Part shown: piece after piece, positions 35,808 to 43,525 of the stretch
Layout: the number at the start of each line of letters is the position of its first letter
How positions within the stretch are numbered: position 1 is the stretch's first letter
Assembly (NCBI RefSeq): GCF_028877475.1
Contig: NZ_CP113527.1
Location: forward strand, 2,349,501-2,413,500
Reading direction: 5' to 3'
Origin: Lysinibacillus irui
Lineage (GTDB): Bacteria > Bacillota > Bacilli > Bacillales_A > Planococcaceae
Length of the DNA: 64,000 bases
The notes under the pieces: generated by a model
What the model was told of the DNA's origin: nothing
Seen by the model: only the letters and a program-made list of their open reading frames with translations
The model's database searches: none
Made by a program: the position numbers and the translations under genes

Positions 35808-35907
35808 CTAATTGTAGAAATAATGGATATTTGAGATGATTATTATAAGTTTTAAAGGATAGTAAAAGGAACAGAGTTTTCAAAACTAAGGAGAGTGCTA
35901 ACGAGAT

Positions 35908-36399
35908 ATGGAATTATATTCACATAAACCAGAAGCGTACGAATGCCCATTTTGTCGGGTAGTATCAGGTAAAGAAAAACCAAATAAGGGAACTAAACAA
36001 AGAGACATTATTTATCAGAATAAATATGTAACAGCGTTTATCGCAAGCAAGTGGTGGCCTAATAACATGGGGCATGTTATCGTTGTTCCTAACGAACACT
36101 TCGAGAATATATATGAGCTTCCAGCAGAAGTAGCTGCTGAAATTCATCGTGCTGCTCAATTGACAGCGTTTGCCATGAAAAATACATATGGTTGTGATGG
36201 AGTTTCTACTCGACAACATAATGAACCTGCTGGAAATCAAGATGTGTGGCATTATCATCTCCATGTCTATCCAAGGTATGAAAACGATAACCTATACCTA
36301 ACCAAAGGTTATTACACTGAACCAGATGAACGCCCTTTCTATGCAGATAAGTTGCGTTCATGGATAAGTGAAAACTATTGCAATATCAACAATAGGTGA
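35908..36399 (+). CDS. HIT-family protein
   Basis: 163 residues. The histidine triad motif is HYHLHVYPR (HxHxHxx) at about 112-120, preceded by EPAGNQDVW. A zinc-binding-like N-terminal CPFC is present. GHVIVVPNEHFENIYELP is the typical mid segment. HIT proteins are nucleotidyl hydrolases or transferases (for example Ap4A or AMP-lysine hydrolase). AAGGAG is about 12 bases before the ATG. It is monocistronic. Confidence 0.9.
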   Translation: MELYSHKPEAYECPFCRVVSGKEKPNKGTKQRDIIYQNKYVTAFIASKWWPNNMGHVIVVPNEHFENIYELPAEVAAEIHRAAQLTAFAMKNTYGCDGVSTRQHNEPAGNQDVWHYHLHVYPRYENDNLYLTKGYYTEPDERPFYADKLRSWISENYCNINNR

Positions 36400-36410
36400 A
36401 ATTTTTTTAT

Positions 36411-36485
36411 ACCGAAATCGGGCGCAATTCTGCAGCAAGAATTGTGCTTTTCCATGAAAAGGGCCATTTACTTGAATGGGTAATG
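36411..36485 (+). repeat. Interspersed palindromic repeat, long copy
   Basis: CGAAATCGGGCGCAATTC ... AAGAATTGTGCTTTTCC ... AAAGGGCCATTTACTTGAAT. The inner arms GCAATTCT/AGAATTGTGC form a hairpin. It lies directly after the HIT gene. Confidence 0.75.
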
Positions 36486-36536
36486 TTGTAATTGAACTGG
36501 ATATACTAAACCTAAATATAATTTAAGGTGATGGAA

Positions 36537-37099
36537 GTGAATAAAAGTAAACCTTTTCATTTGGTTCTATTTAGTATATTAATTTATGGTTTGTATTATG
36601 GAACAGTAAATGCAAAATCGAACAATACTCCTCCTTCCTTTGAGGAAAAGAATACTGAAGGCAAACAACTCACTCCTTTAGAAAGCCAGTTAATGTCTTT
36701 TATGACTGGTTTGATGGTAACCGAACCAAAAGAAGCTGTTGAATTGTGGATATCAGGTGTAAATAATCGAAGTGGTGCTGTTCAATATGCGATGTTGTCC
36801 CCTGCGCTTCGAAAGCAATCAAGAGTAAATTCGAGCAAACTCACTGGATAACAGGTCAGTCAAACCCTTCGGTTAGTAACTTTCGTTTTACTAAAGTAGA
36901 AAAGCTCAGCGAATCAAAAATACAGTACATCGTTAAATACGATTTATGGGCATCATATGGAGACTTTGGTGGTGGGGAGAAGATTATACTCGTGGAGAAG
37001 AATTTAGAACCATTTAAAGAGTATTGGTTTATTTCATCAATAACAACGAAATATAATCAATGGGAAGCATTTACCCCAGCCGAGACAGTTTTAAAATAG
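36537..37099 (+). pseudogene. Frameshifted exported protein
   Basis: The start GTG at 36537 follows AAGGTG. A signal peptide (FHLVLFSILIYGLYYGTVNA) is present, then EAVELWISGVNNRSGAVQYAMLSP. At about 36830 the frame is broken: ALRKQSRV continues in the next frame as KFEQTHWITGQSNPSVSNF, then KLSESKIQYIVKYDLW and WFISSITTKYNQWEA to a TAG at 37097. Together the pieces make a complete secreted protein of about 187 residues with a lumazine/NTF2-like ending. No family name was assigned. Confidence 0.75.
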
Positions 37100-37137
37100 G
37101 ACAATGAGGATAAAAAAACTATTTTGTAGAGTATTTC

Positions 37138-37165
37138 TTCCACAATCGGGCGCGATTGTTGAATA
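37138..37165. repeat. Interspersed palindromic repeat, short copy
   Basis: TTCCACAATC GGGCGC GATTGTTGAATA, an imperfect palindrome. It follows the frameshifted gene. Confidence 0.8.
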
Positions 37166-37204
37166 TAACTTAAATGTTAAAAGAATTTGTTGTTATTTTT
37201 GTGT

Positions 37205-37231
37205 AAACCCCGTCCTCACTTAGACGGGGTT
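37205..37231. terminator. GC-rich hairpin, convergent terminator
   Basis: AACCCCGTC and GACGGGGTT with an 8-base loop; T-richness after it is modest on either strand. It lies between two converging units. Confidence 0.55.
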
Positions 37232-37258
37232 AAGCTTTATTGAAAGTTTTGTTTTGTA

Positions 37259-37609
37259 TTATGACTTATCTCCTTTAAAATAGTTAAAAATTAGATTTTC
37301 AACTTGGGTTTTTAGAGCTTGTTTTGCGTATCGAAGTACTACATCTTCTCCAGGATTTTTCACCACAACATCGCTAAAATATTGGTCAATGTGAATCCAC
37401 TTGACTACCTCTATTTTTTGTTTCGCTAACATGCGCTTTTTGTTGTAATAATCAGGCCTTATAACTTTTAATAGGTCATCAACTATTTGAATATAGACCT
37501 TAGCCATTTTCAGATTCCCTAGTGTATCGTAGTCATTCTGTAAAGACTTTACTGCCATATCCAATAGGATAAATTCATGTACATTTCTACGTTCATCAGG
37601 CTTAATCAT
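37259..37609 (-). CDS. Small helical protein, third gene of the YolD-type SOS operon
   Basis: 116 residues, almost all helical and basic: EFILLDMAVKSLQNDYDTLGNLKMAKVY and a long C-terminal coil, in parts. It overlaps the previous YolD-like gene by 8 bp, so it is translated from the same message. Its function is unknown; similar small proteins follow yolD-like genes in phages. It ends near the hairpin at 37205-37231. Confidence 0.75.
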   Translation of the reverse strand: MIKPDERRNVHEFILLDMAVKSLQNDYDTLGNLKMAKVYIQIVDDLLKVIRPDYYNKKRMLAKQKIEVVKWIHIDQYFSDVVVKNPGEDVVLRYAKQALKTQVENLIFNYFKGDKS

Positions 37610-37943
37610 CTGTATCTACCAATGATGCTTTTTGTATCTGATCAAAATTAATACGCTTTATTGATAAATCAGCATCTAAAAGTAGTTCTTTCCTACACAA
37701 ATCTGTTCCTGTTATTTTTCCTATTTCATCATGTAGCTTGTTATGGTCCCACAGTGTTAATTTGATTAGTTTTCGCATCTTAAAAGCACGCTGGATAGTT
37801 TGCTCAATCTCTTCAAGCTCCCATTCAGTCAACTCACGCTTTTTATCAAAATACTGTTCCTTTTTCCACTTCTTAATCTCCACCAAATGCTCTGGTAGCA
37901 TCATTGATGTCCATTTCATATTCCCACGATCATGTAGCATCAC
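37602..37943 (-). CDS. yolD: YolD-like family protein
   Basis: 113 residues. It has the family opening LHDRGNMKWTSMMLPEHLVEIKKW (in parts) and a helical core EWELEEIEQTIQRAFKMRKLI. The C-terminal half forms a small beta domain (GTDLCRKELLLDADLSIKRINFDQIQ). In B. subtilis and its phages YolD-like genes accompany a Y-family polymerase (uvrX, yqjW) and are induced by DNA damage. Here the polymerase gene is missing. It is the middle gene of three. Confidence 0.85.
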   Translation of the reverse strand: MMLHDRGNMKWTSMMLPEHLVEIKKWKKEQYFDKKRELTEWELEEIEQTIQRAFKMRKLIKLTLWDHNKLHDEIGKITGTDLCRKELLLDADLSIKRINFDQIQKASLVDTDD

Positions 37944-37956
37944 AAATCACTCTCCA

Positions 37957-38229
37957 CTAATATTCAGTATCAAAAATACTTAAAATATCTAAGAAATGTA
38001 CTTTATGAATGTTGTAGTACTTATCTTTAATATGGATTAGTTTTGTGTTTACATCCATTTTTGTGACTGTACCTTCTAGAGTTTCATCATGTTTATAGAT
38101 ACTAAAGACTTTGGTTTGTTTTTCTTCCATAGCTTCAGTTAACGCATTTGCGATTTCCTCTAAGTCGAATTCATCACGATCTGGGTGCTTAGGTTCCTTT
38201 TTCTTTGTAGGTGTTTTTGTTTTTGCCAT
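37957..38229 (-). CDS. Second YolD-like protein, first gene of the SOS operon
   Basis: 90 residues: a basic N-terminal tail (KTKTPTKKKEPKHPDR), a helical segment LEEIANALTEAMEE, then a beta domain TLEGTVTKMDVNTKLIHIKDK with YYNIHKVHFLDILSI. The last part matches the C-terminal YolD_beta domain, so it is a short YolD paralogue lacking the RGNxKW head. TAAGGAGAGG precedes the ATG. It is transcribed from a LexA-controlled promoter just upstream. Confidence 0.75.
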   Translation of the reverse strand: MAKTKTPTKKKEPKHPDRDEFDLEEIANALTEAMEEKQTKVFSIYKHDETLEGTVTKMDVNTKLIHIKDKYYNIHKVHFLDILSIFDTEY

Positions 38230-38245
38230 TTTAACCTCTCCTTAC

Positions 38246-38283
38246 AGAACATTCGTTTGTATACACCATAGAACATATGTTTG
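38246..38283 (-). promoter_or_regulatory. Two LexA (DinR) boxes at the YolD operon promoter
   Basis: AGAACATATGTTTG (38270-38283) matches the Bacillus SOS box CGAACRNRYGTTYG at all but the first base. AGAACATTCGTTTG (38246-38259) is a slightly weaker copy 24 bp away. On the minus strand TTGTCA and TATGGT flank the first box at 18-bp spacing, so LexA binding would block the promoter. Confidence 0.85.
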
Positions 38284-38473
38284 TATTTTGACAAGTATCA
38301 ATTTGTGGAATGAATATTAAACCAAAATAAAATGAGTCCTGGGTTTACTTAGTTAATAAAATAACTAATCACATTGGTCTATTTTTCATAAAAATTTTTA
38401 CTGACATGTTTTGGGTAATTTGGTATAGTCATATTTAGCCACACAAATAATATATAAAAGGGGAAATTATCAC

Positions 38474-38944
38474 ATGAAGAAAATAAGTTTTTCAACCAGT
38501 CTATTATTTTTTTGGGTGAAAGGAGCCGTAGAAGTTGATAACAGATTTGTAAAAACCAATTTATCAAACACAATTCTAGGATTTATTCCAGCAGGTAAAG
38601 ATGAACAAAGTATACCTCTGAAGAATATTTCTGGATCAATGTTATCTTCAAAATATAATCTTAAAGCAATAATTATTGGATTATTTCTAGCTTTACTTGG
38701 ACTTTCATCTATAGGCGAAAGTTTTTTCGGTGGTTTAATTTGGCTAATTATTGGTGTCGGAATTGCTGGTAGTGGCATTCAAACGATATTAAACATAGAG
38801 AAATCAGGAACACCATATTACATAAGTGTGCCATTTTTTGAAAAAGCAAAAATAAAGGAATTAAACCAATATATACACGCAGCTTTAGCTGAAGATACTG
38901 ACAAAACAGATTTAAATTTATTCTTTGATAAAAAAGCTCAATAA
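38474..38944 (+). CDS. Membrane protein with PH-like fold, unknown
   Basis: 156 residues. The N-terminal ISFSTSLLFFWVKGAVEVDNRFVKTN with TILGFIPAGKDEQSIPLKNI (in parts) resembles a bacterial PH-like beta domain. Two membrane helices follow (IIIGLFLALLGLSSIG and LIWLIIGVGIAGSGIQTIL) and a soluble helical end. AAAGGGG is about 11 bases before the ATG. No named family; a membrane-associated role is likely. Confidence 0.72.
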   Translation: MKKISFSTSLLFFWVKGAVEVDNRFVKTNLSNTILGFIPAGKDEQSIPLKNISGSMLSSKYNLKAIIIGLFLALLGLSSIGESFFGGLIWLIIGVGIAGSGIQTILNIEKSGTPYYISVPFFEKAKIKELNQYIHAALAEDTDKTDLNLFFDKKAQ

Positions 38945-38956
38945 GTAAAACAAAAA

Positions 38957-38990
38957 AAGCCCAGGCTCAAAATTAATTGAGCACCTGGGC
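38957..38990 (+). terminator. CCAGG-type hairpin terminator
   Basis: GCCCAGGCTC and GAGcaCCTGGGC with a CTTATT tail. It ends the 38474 gene and is related to the hairpins at 20025 and 33766. Confidence 0.75.
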
Positions 38991-39077
38991 CTTATTGTAA
39001 TTTATGTATACATACATTTAATAAGACTCTTAAAAAAGGAAAATAGTTGTAATAATAAAATTTGAGGAGGGATTTAA

Positions 39078-39467
39078 GTGAAAAAAATAGCAATAGTCAT
39101 TGCACTTGCTTTAGTAGTAGCTGTAGGAACATTTTATATATATACCAATATTATAGACTCAAGATATGAAAAAGAAGAATTCTTATATGGTTTTCCAGTA
39201 CCAAAAGATGTGGAGATAATATCTAAAAGCAAAGTCGGTACATTAAGTTCATATATAATAACATGGGATAGTGTTTCTGGTAGAAAAATACCAATCGATT
39301 ATAAACTTATTATAAGGAAGAATGGGTGGAAAATTGAAAAGGAAGGAGATGGAGAAATAGATGGAATTGCATACCATGCAGTTAAATATAAAAAAGATGG
39401 TGTTTTTATTGCAATGTATATCAGGGATCCAGATTCCTTATCTTTTACAGGCGGATCAGATAATTGA
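39078..39467 (+). CDS. Membrane-anchored or secreted protein, unknown
   Basis: 129 residues with an N-terminal anchor (KKIAIVIALALVVAVGTFYIYT) and a soluble exposed domain: FPVPKDVEIISKSKVGTLSSYI, IPIDYKLIIRKNGWKIEKEG and IAMYIRDPDSL in parts. GAGGAGGG is 6-7 bases before the ATG. No family recognised. The IS element lies directly downstream. Confidence 0.75.
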   Translation: MKKIAIVIALALVVAVGTFYIYTNIIDSRYEKEEFLYGFPVPKDVEIISKSKVGTLSSYIITWDSVSGRKIPIDYKLIIRKNGWKIEKEGDGEIDGIAYHAVKYKKDGVFIAMYIRDPDSLSFTGGSDN

Positions 39468-39581
39468 AAATAATGAAGAAGAATAAAAATAAATATAGAC
39501 CAAGACGGCATTTATGATATGCTCCCTATTAGGTAGACAGATGAAAAAATAAAATCTGTTTATCTAAGGGGAGTATTTTTT

Positions 39582-40262
39582 ATGGGGCGAAGCAAACATT
39601 CACTCGAGTTGAAACTATATATCCTTCAATTGTTCGAAGAAGGTCACTATTCTATCAATGAATTGTGTGAAAGGTTTTCAATAGATCATCAAACTTTTCA
39701 TAGATGGAAAATGAAATTTGAGGCAGGTGGACGTGAAGGATTACAAGAAGCTACTTCATGTAAGTTCTATTCAAAAGAGTTAAAATTAGCGGCTGTGGAG
39801 GACTACATTCAACGAAATTATTCACAGATGGAGGTGTTGGCGAAATACGAGATTAGCAGTACCTCCGTTTTAAAAAGCTGGGTAAAAAAGTATACTAGTC
39901 ATAGTGAAATAAAAGATTCAGGTAAAGGAATGAGTCAAGCTATGACCGAAGGAAGAAAGACAACTTTTGAAGAACGTATTGAGATTGTCGAGTACTGTTT
40001 GAAGCACCAGAAAAATTATCAGTTGGCAGCGCATACCTATGGTGTTTCGTATCAACAGGTATATCAATGGACGAAGAAATTTGAAACGAATGGTGAAGAG
40101 GGATTACGTGATCGTCGTGGTCGCACAAAAGATGAAGTCGAATTAACCGTTGAGGAGAAATTGAAATTAGAGATTCAACGTATTGAACGTGAAAATGAAC
40201 GTTTACGTGCAGAAAATTTATTTTTAAAAAAGTTAGAGGAAATCGAAAGGAGGCATCGTTAA
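39582..40262 (+). CDS. IS3-family transposase OrfA
   Basis: 226 residues, a long IS150-type OrfA with three helix-turn-helix units: YSINELCERFSIDHQTFHRW, YSQMEVLAKYEISSTSVLKSW and YQLAAHTYGVSYQQVYQWTK. A leucine-zipper-like coil (IERENERLRAENLFLKKL) follows for dimerisation. It ends after the slippery sequence. OrfA alone binds the terminal repeats and can inhibit transposition; fused to OrfB it forms the transposase. Confidence 0.92.
   Translation: MGRSKHSLELKLYILQLFEEGHYSINELCERFSIDHQTFHRWKMKFEAGGREGLQEATSCKFYSKELKLAAVEDYIQRNYSQMEVLAKYEISSTSVLKSWVKKYTSHSEIKDSGKGMSQAMTEGRKTTFEERIEIVEYCLKHQKNYQLAAHTYGVSYQQVYQWTKKFETNGEEGLRDRRGRTKDEVELTVEEKLKLEIQRIERENERLRAENLFLKKLEEIERRHR
40226..40232 (+). 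other. Programmed -1 frameshift site (A6G)
   Basis: AAAAAAG lies in frame as TTA AAA AAG, 30 bases before the orfA stop. Slipping back one base opens the orfB frame at GTT AGA GGA. Confidence 0.8.
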
Positions 40263-41155
40263 GCCAAATACGTCTACAGCAACGCTATTTAGCGATTCAA
40301 GATTTACATCGAGAGGAAGAACTTTCGATTCTTTTACTATGTGAAATAGCTGATGTTTCGCGTGCAGCTTACTATAAGTGGTTAAGTCGCAAGCCTTCTA
40401 ACAGAGAAGTTGAAAATGAAGCCATTTTAAAGGACATTCATCTCCTTTACCAACAAGTAGATGGTATTTACGGCTATCGTCGTACAACGTTGACAATCAA
40501 TCGTCAGCGAAAAGAAAATAATCAAACGATGGTTAACGAAAAGCGTATTTATCGTTTAATGCAGATTAGTGGATTGAAGTCTGTTATTCGTAGAAAGCGC
40601 AAGCCTTATCGTAAATCCCCAGCACATCATGTGGCGGAGAACGTATTAAATAGAGCATTTACATCGAAAAAGCCCAATGAAAAATGGTGTACAGATGTCA
40701 CAGAGTTTAAGTATGGAAACGGGAAAAAAGCTTATTTAAGTGCAATTATCGATTTATATGATGGTTCAATTGTGAGTTATGTGTTAGGTCATTCGAATAA
40801 TAATTCCCTTGTTTTCAAAACAATCAAATCAGCTATTCAATCATTACAATCAGGCGAACAGCCATTAATACATAGTGATCGAGGTTTTCAATATACATCG
40901 AAGGAATTTAAGCGAATTGTGGATACAGCCAATATGACACAGAGTATGTCCCGTGTTGGTCGATGTATTGATAACGGACCAATTGAATCATTTTGGGGCA
41001 CATTGAAGTGTGAGAAGTATTATTTACATAAGTACGATTCATATGAAGAGTTAAAACTAGCGATTGATGAGTATATTCATTTTTATAATTACTATCGTTA
41101 TCAGAAACGATTAAACGGCTTGAGTCCGTTAGAATTCAGGACTCAAGCCGCTTAA
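40259..41155 (+). CDS. IS3-family transposase OrfB (DDE integrase)
   Basis: The frame is open from the A6G site without a conventional start, so it is expressed as an OrfAB fusion. HTH-21 region: YLAIQDLHREEELSILLLCE, VSRAAYYKW. Integrase core: D in WCTDVTEF, D in HSDRGFQYTS, E in GPIESFWGTLKCEKYY, with the K/R pocket following. The IS3 C-terminal ends IHFYNYYRYQKRLNGLSPLEF. All catalytic residues are intact. Confidence 0.92.
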   Translation, partial: LSQIRLQQRYLAIQDLHREEELSILLLCEIADVSRAAYYKWLSRKPSNREVENEAILKDIHLLYQQVDGIYGYRRTTLTINRQRKENNQTMVNEKRIYRLMQISGLKSVIRRKRKPYRKSPAHHVAENVLNRAFTSKKPNEKWCTDVTEFKYGNGKKAYLSAIIDLYDGSIVSYVLGHSNNNSLVFKTIKSAIQSLQSGEQPLIHSDRGFQYTSKEFKRIVDTANMTQSMSRVGRCIDNGPIESFWGTLKCEKYYLHKYDSYEELKLAIDEYIHFYNYYRYQKRLNGLSPLEFRTQAA

Positions 41156-41226
41156 TACATTTTTTATTATTTCCACTGTCTACTTGACGGGGTGCAGTTC
41201 ATTTAAGCTATCTTGGTCATTACATT

Positions 41227-41943
41227 TTAATTACTACGCTGTGCAATGATGATTTTTAGTCCTTCAAAATCGCCATTTGTCATTGTGCCATTTTCGAATT
41301 TCTCAAGCCATGATTTATCAATCACCTTTTTATCGACTGTTTGTTGAATGTAATCCCGTACTGCAGCTTTTGCGGTTGTACTAGTGAATTTCATTGTGTC
41401 ATCATCCTTTTCTGTTGGTTTTCCTATTTCCATCGGCTTCATTGCTTCTTCAATTCGTTTCAAGAAACTATCCCATCGATTTTCTGCTAAAATACGATGT
41501 GGACAATATTTACCGTTCCAATCCTGATGCTTCTTAACTCGCTCAATGCCCCAACCAAATTGCTTTAATAGCTTAGAAATGTATTGAACTGCGTTTTCCT
41601 CTGCCACTCCATAGCGAACACCACCACTTTTGCTGTAGCAAATCTCTACTCCAATAGAAATACGATTGCCCTTTTTTTGTGCATTAGGGTCGGTGCTACC
41701 TCCACCATCACCACAATGCCAAGCATTACGGTTAAAAGGAATTGCTTGAATAACCTCTTTATCATCCACAGCAACATGGTAAGACACCTGATTATTGTTA
41801 TTAATCATGTATTCAATTTCCTTTGCTGCAGTAGCATCATTGGCTGTGTTGTGCACTGTAATAAATTGAGGCACCATGGTGTATGGCGCCTTGATTGAAT
41901 ATTTGCTTGCTAGTAAGAAGGTTTGTTTAAAAGTGTAAGCCAT
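41227..41943 (-). CDS. Phage endolysin: N-acetylmuramoyl-L-alanine amidase
   Basis: 238 residues. Amidase_2/PGRP domain 1-about 170: zinc ligands in ITVHNTAN (His), and later HQDWNGKYCPHRI (His and Cys). GVEICYSKSGG and VSYHVAVDD are typical. A C-terminal cell-wall-binding region (MKFTSTTAKAAVRDYIQQTVDK...) probably anchors it. It is the last gene of the lysis module of the defective prophage, read from the minus strand, starting at the stop of the holin gene. A second copy of its C-terminal coding piece exists at 53351-53452. Confidence 0.92.
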   Translation of the reverse strand: MAYTFKQTFLLASKYSIKAPYTMVPQFITVHNTANDATAAKEIEYMINNNNQVSYHVAVDDKEVIQAIPFNRNAWHCGDGGGSTDPNAQKKGNRISIGVEICYSKSGGVRYGVAEENAVQYISKLLKQFGWGIERVKKHQDWNGKYCPHRILAENRWDSFLKRIEEAMKPMEIGKPTEKDDDTMKFTSTTAKAAVRDYIQQTVDKKVIDKSWLEKFENGTMTNGDFEGLKIIIAQRSN

Positions 41944-42209
41944 TACTGCTCACCTTCTTTTTTTGCTGCCTTTAACAAATCAAATGTACCTGACGCAGTT
42001 AATCCTGCAATAAACCCAGCCATTAACATGACATACATTGGATATTCAGCTAACGGCCATAAAACCAAACCAATAAAAATACCAATCACTACCGATGTGA
42101 TTGGCATGTATTGTGTATTAAGATTAAATGTCTTTTTTAGTATTTCTGAAACTGCTAAGACAATTGCTACCATCATCATCGCAATCATAAAAATGTTTGT
42201 TAAATCCAT
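41943..42209 (-). CDS. Phage holin (A118-like)
   Basis: 88 residues with three hydrophobic helices: NIFMIAMMMVAIVLAVSEIL, PITSVVIGIFIGLVLWPL and MYVMLMAGFIAGLTASGTFDLL, then a charged tail. It overlaps the endolysin by 1 bp and the gene above by 1 bp, a typical lysis cassette. Holins make the membrane hole that releases the endolysin. Confidence 0.82.
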   Translation of the reverse strand: MDLTNIFMIAMMMVAIVLAVSEILKKTFNLNTQYMPITSVVIGIFIGLVLWPLAEYPMYVMLMAGFIAGLTASGTFDLLKAAKKEGEQ

Positions 42210-42481
42210 TATTCATCATCCTTCTCTTTGTTTTTATAAGTATGTTTTTCCATGCGGTCCATACTGCCTTCTAAAGATGTTAAACTACGACTAATTCCCT
42301 GCATTGCAGTTGCTTGCTTACCTTGTGCTGCTGTTAAAGCTTCTAAATTTTCCGTTAGTTTTTGTTCTCGTTTTGCTGAATTCCAAAAAACATACACTAC
42401 TAAGCAAATACACAAAATCGACCACACAACCTGCGAGTTTGCTATATGACTTGCTGTTGTTACTGCGGATACTATATCCAT
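42209..42481 (-). CDS. BhlA/UviB-like holin-related protein
   Basis: 90 residues: one membrane helix (VVWSILCICLVVYVFW) followed by a charged coil with EQKLTENLEALTAAQGKQ and a lysine/aspartate tail. This is the BhlA/UviB pattern of small phage or bacteriocin-associated membrane proteins. It is the first gene of the three-gene lysis cassette. Confidence 0.75.
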   Translation of the reverse strand: MDIVSAVTTASHIANSQVVWSILCICLVVYVFWNSAKREQKLTENLEALTAAQGKQATAMQGISRSLTSLEGSMDRMEKHTYKNKEKDDE

Positions 42482-42512
42482 TCAATCACCAATCCTTTGC
42501 CCTATTTAAAAT

Positions 42513-42580
42513 AAAAAGCCATGAGAAGCATCGAGAATCAGTACAGTGTACCTTTGCCCATCTCGATTAGTCTCATAGCC
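42513..42580 (-). terminator. Long-stem terminator of the 42602-43234 gene
   Basis: On the minus strand GGCTATGAGA...TCTCATGGC with inner TCGAGA/TCTCGA, then TTTTTATTTT. It isolates the upstream cargo gene from the lysis genes. Confidence 0.75.
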
Positions 42581-42601
42581 TAATAAAAGTCTCAAATATT
42601 T

Positions 42602-43234
42602 TTAGTTATCCTTTTTTAAATTAATAAATACAAAAAGGCTACTTTTTCCTTTGAAACTGTATACCTTTTTCTTGAACCATTTATATTTAATAATTTGTAA
42701 AGTATCTTTGATTATGGTTTTGTCTTTCTCAATATTATTTACCCAATATGTGTATTTCATTTTCTCACCAAATGCAGTTAAATACTCAATCACAATACTT
42801 TTTAAAATAATTTCTTTATCCAGCATGCTTTCTTTTACAGTAGGTATTAATATCAATTCATCTTTTCGTATAAGATTAACACATAAATTCATGTCCCATT
42901 CTTCACTAAAGTCTGTTGTCGATATTTTTACATCGATATTACAATTTAACATATGACCTGGCCCCAAATTTGCTAATTTCACATATATAATTTTTGATGT
43001 TTTATCTACATCATCAGAATTAAATAAATCAGCATAGTCTCCACAGTAATACATTTTAGTTCCTGAATCTATATTTATTTTACTTAAATCAAAAGGGAAA
43101 TAAGCTTCAGTGATGCTTGGGTAACATCTATTTGATAACTTTCTTTGATTTCTAGTATTTAATAAAGTAAATATTATACCTCCTATAAAAGTAATAATAG
43201 GAATCAATATTCTAAGAGTTTCATCACTTATCAT
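42602..43234 (-). CDS. Prophage cargo gene: single-span membrane protein, unknown
   Basis: 210 residues. One N-terminal membrane helix (ILIPIITFIGGIIFTLL), then a soluble domain with VKLANLGPGHMLNCNIDVKIS and IVIEYLTAFGEKMKYTYWVNN in parts. No family recognised. Codon use is very AT-rich compared with the tail genes. It sits between tail and lysis genes with its own terminator, the layout of a phage moron acquired as cargo. Confidence 0.75.
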   Translation of the reverse strand: MISDETLRILIPIITFIGGIIFTLLNTRNQRKLSNRCYPSITEAYFPFDLSKINIDSGTKMYYCGDYADLFNSDDVDKTSKIIYVKLANLGPGHMLNCNIDVKISTTDFSEEWDMNLCVNLIRKDELILIPTVKESMLDKEIILKSIVIEYLTAFGEKMKYTYWVNNIEKDKTIIKDTLQIIKYKWFKKKVYSFKGKSSLFVFINLKKDN

Positions 43235-43309
43235 TAAACATCACCTTTCATCTACATTAGATTTCGACAAAAGGAAAGGATTCCCTCTTAATTTAGACAA
43301 AAAATAACG

Positions 43310-43510
43310 CTAAGCCTTCGCTTGCGTTTCTGTTTGTGTAGCTGCTACTGGCAGCACACTATTTATAGTGTGTTTGTTAATGATTGCTCCACCGATATTC
43401 ACGAAGTTAATCTTCTGATCATTTAATGTGGCTGTAAAAGCAGTTGCATCAAACTCCGCATTTGTTAAATTAATAGCTTGTCCATTGTTTAGTTGTACTT
43501 GATAATCCAT
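43310..43510 (-). CDS. Small phage protein, unknown
   Basis: 66 residues: DYQVQLNNGQAINLTNAEF, FTATLNDQKINFVNIGGAII in parts and an Ala/Gln/Thr tail. Small proteins of this kind sit right after the tail tip gene in many Firmicute phages. It starts 15 bp after the tail gene end, in the same operon. AAGGAGAAT precedes the ATG. Role unknown. Confidence 0.72.
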   Translation of the reverse strand: MDYQVQLNNGQAINLTNAEFDATAFTATLNDQKINFVNIGGAIINKHTINSVLPVAATQTETQAKA

Positions 43511-43525
43511 AATATCATTCTCCTT

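Larger units (their letters stand above)
39520..41196 (+). mobile_element. IS3-family insertion sequence
   Basis: About 1.68 kb. Left end TGCTCCCTATTAGGTAGACAG and right end, reversed, TGCACCCCGTCAAGTAGACAG share TGC.CCC..TxAxGTAGACAG. Between them are orfA and orfB linked by a -1 frameshift signal, with DDE residues intact, so the element could still be active. The three bases flanking each end (ATA and GTT) are not the expected short target duplication, and the left end is more diverged, which suggests the flanks have been rearranged or the left end replaced. Confidence 0.88.
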
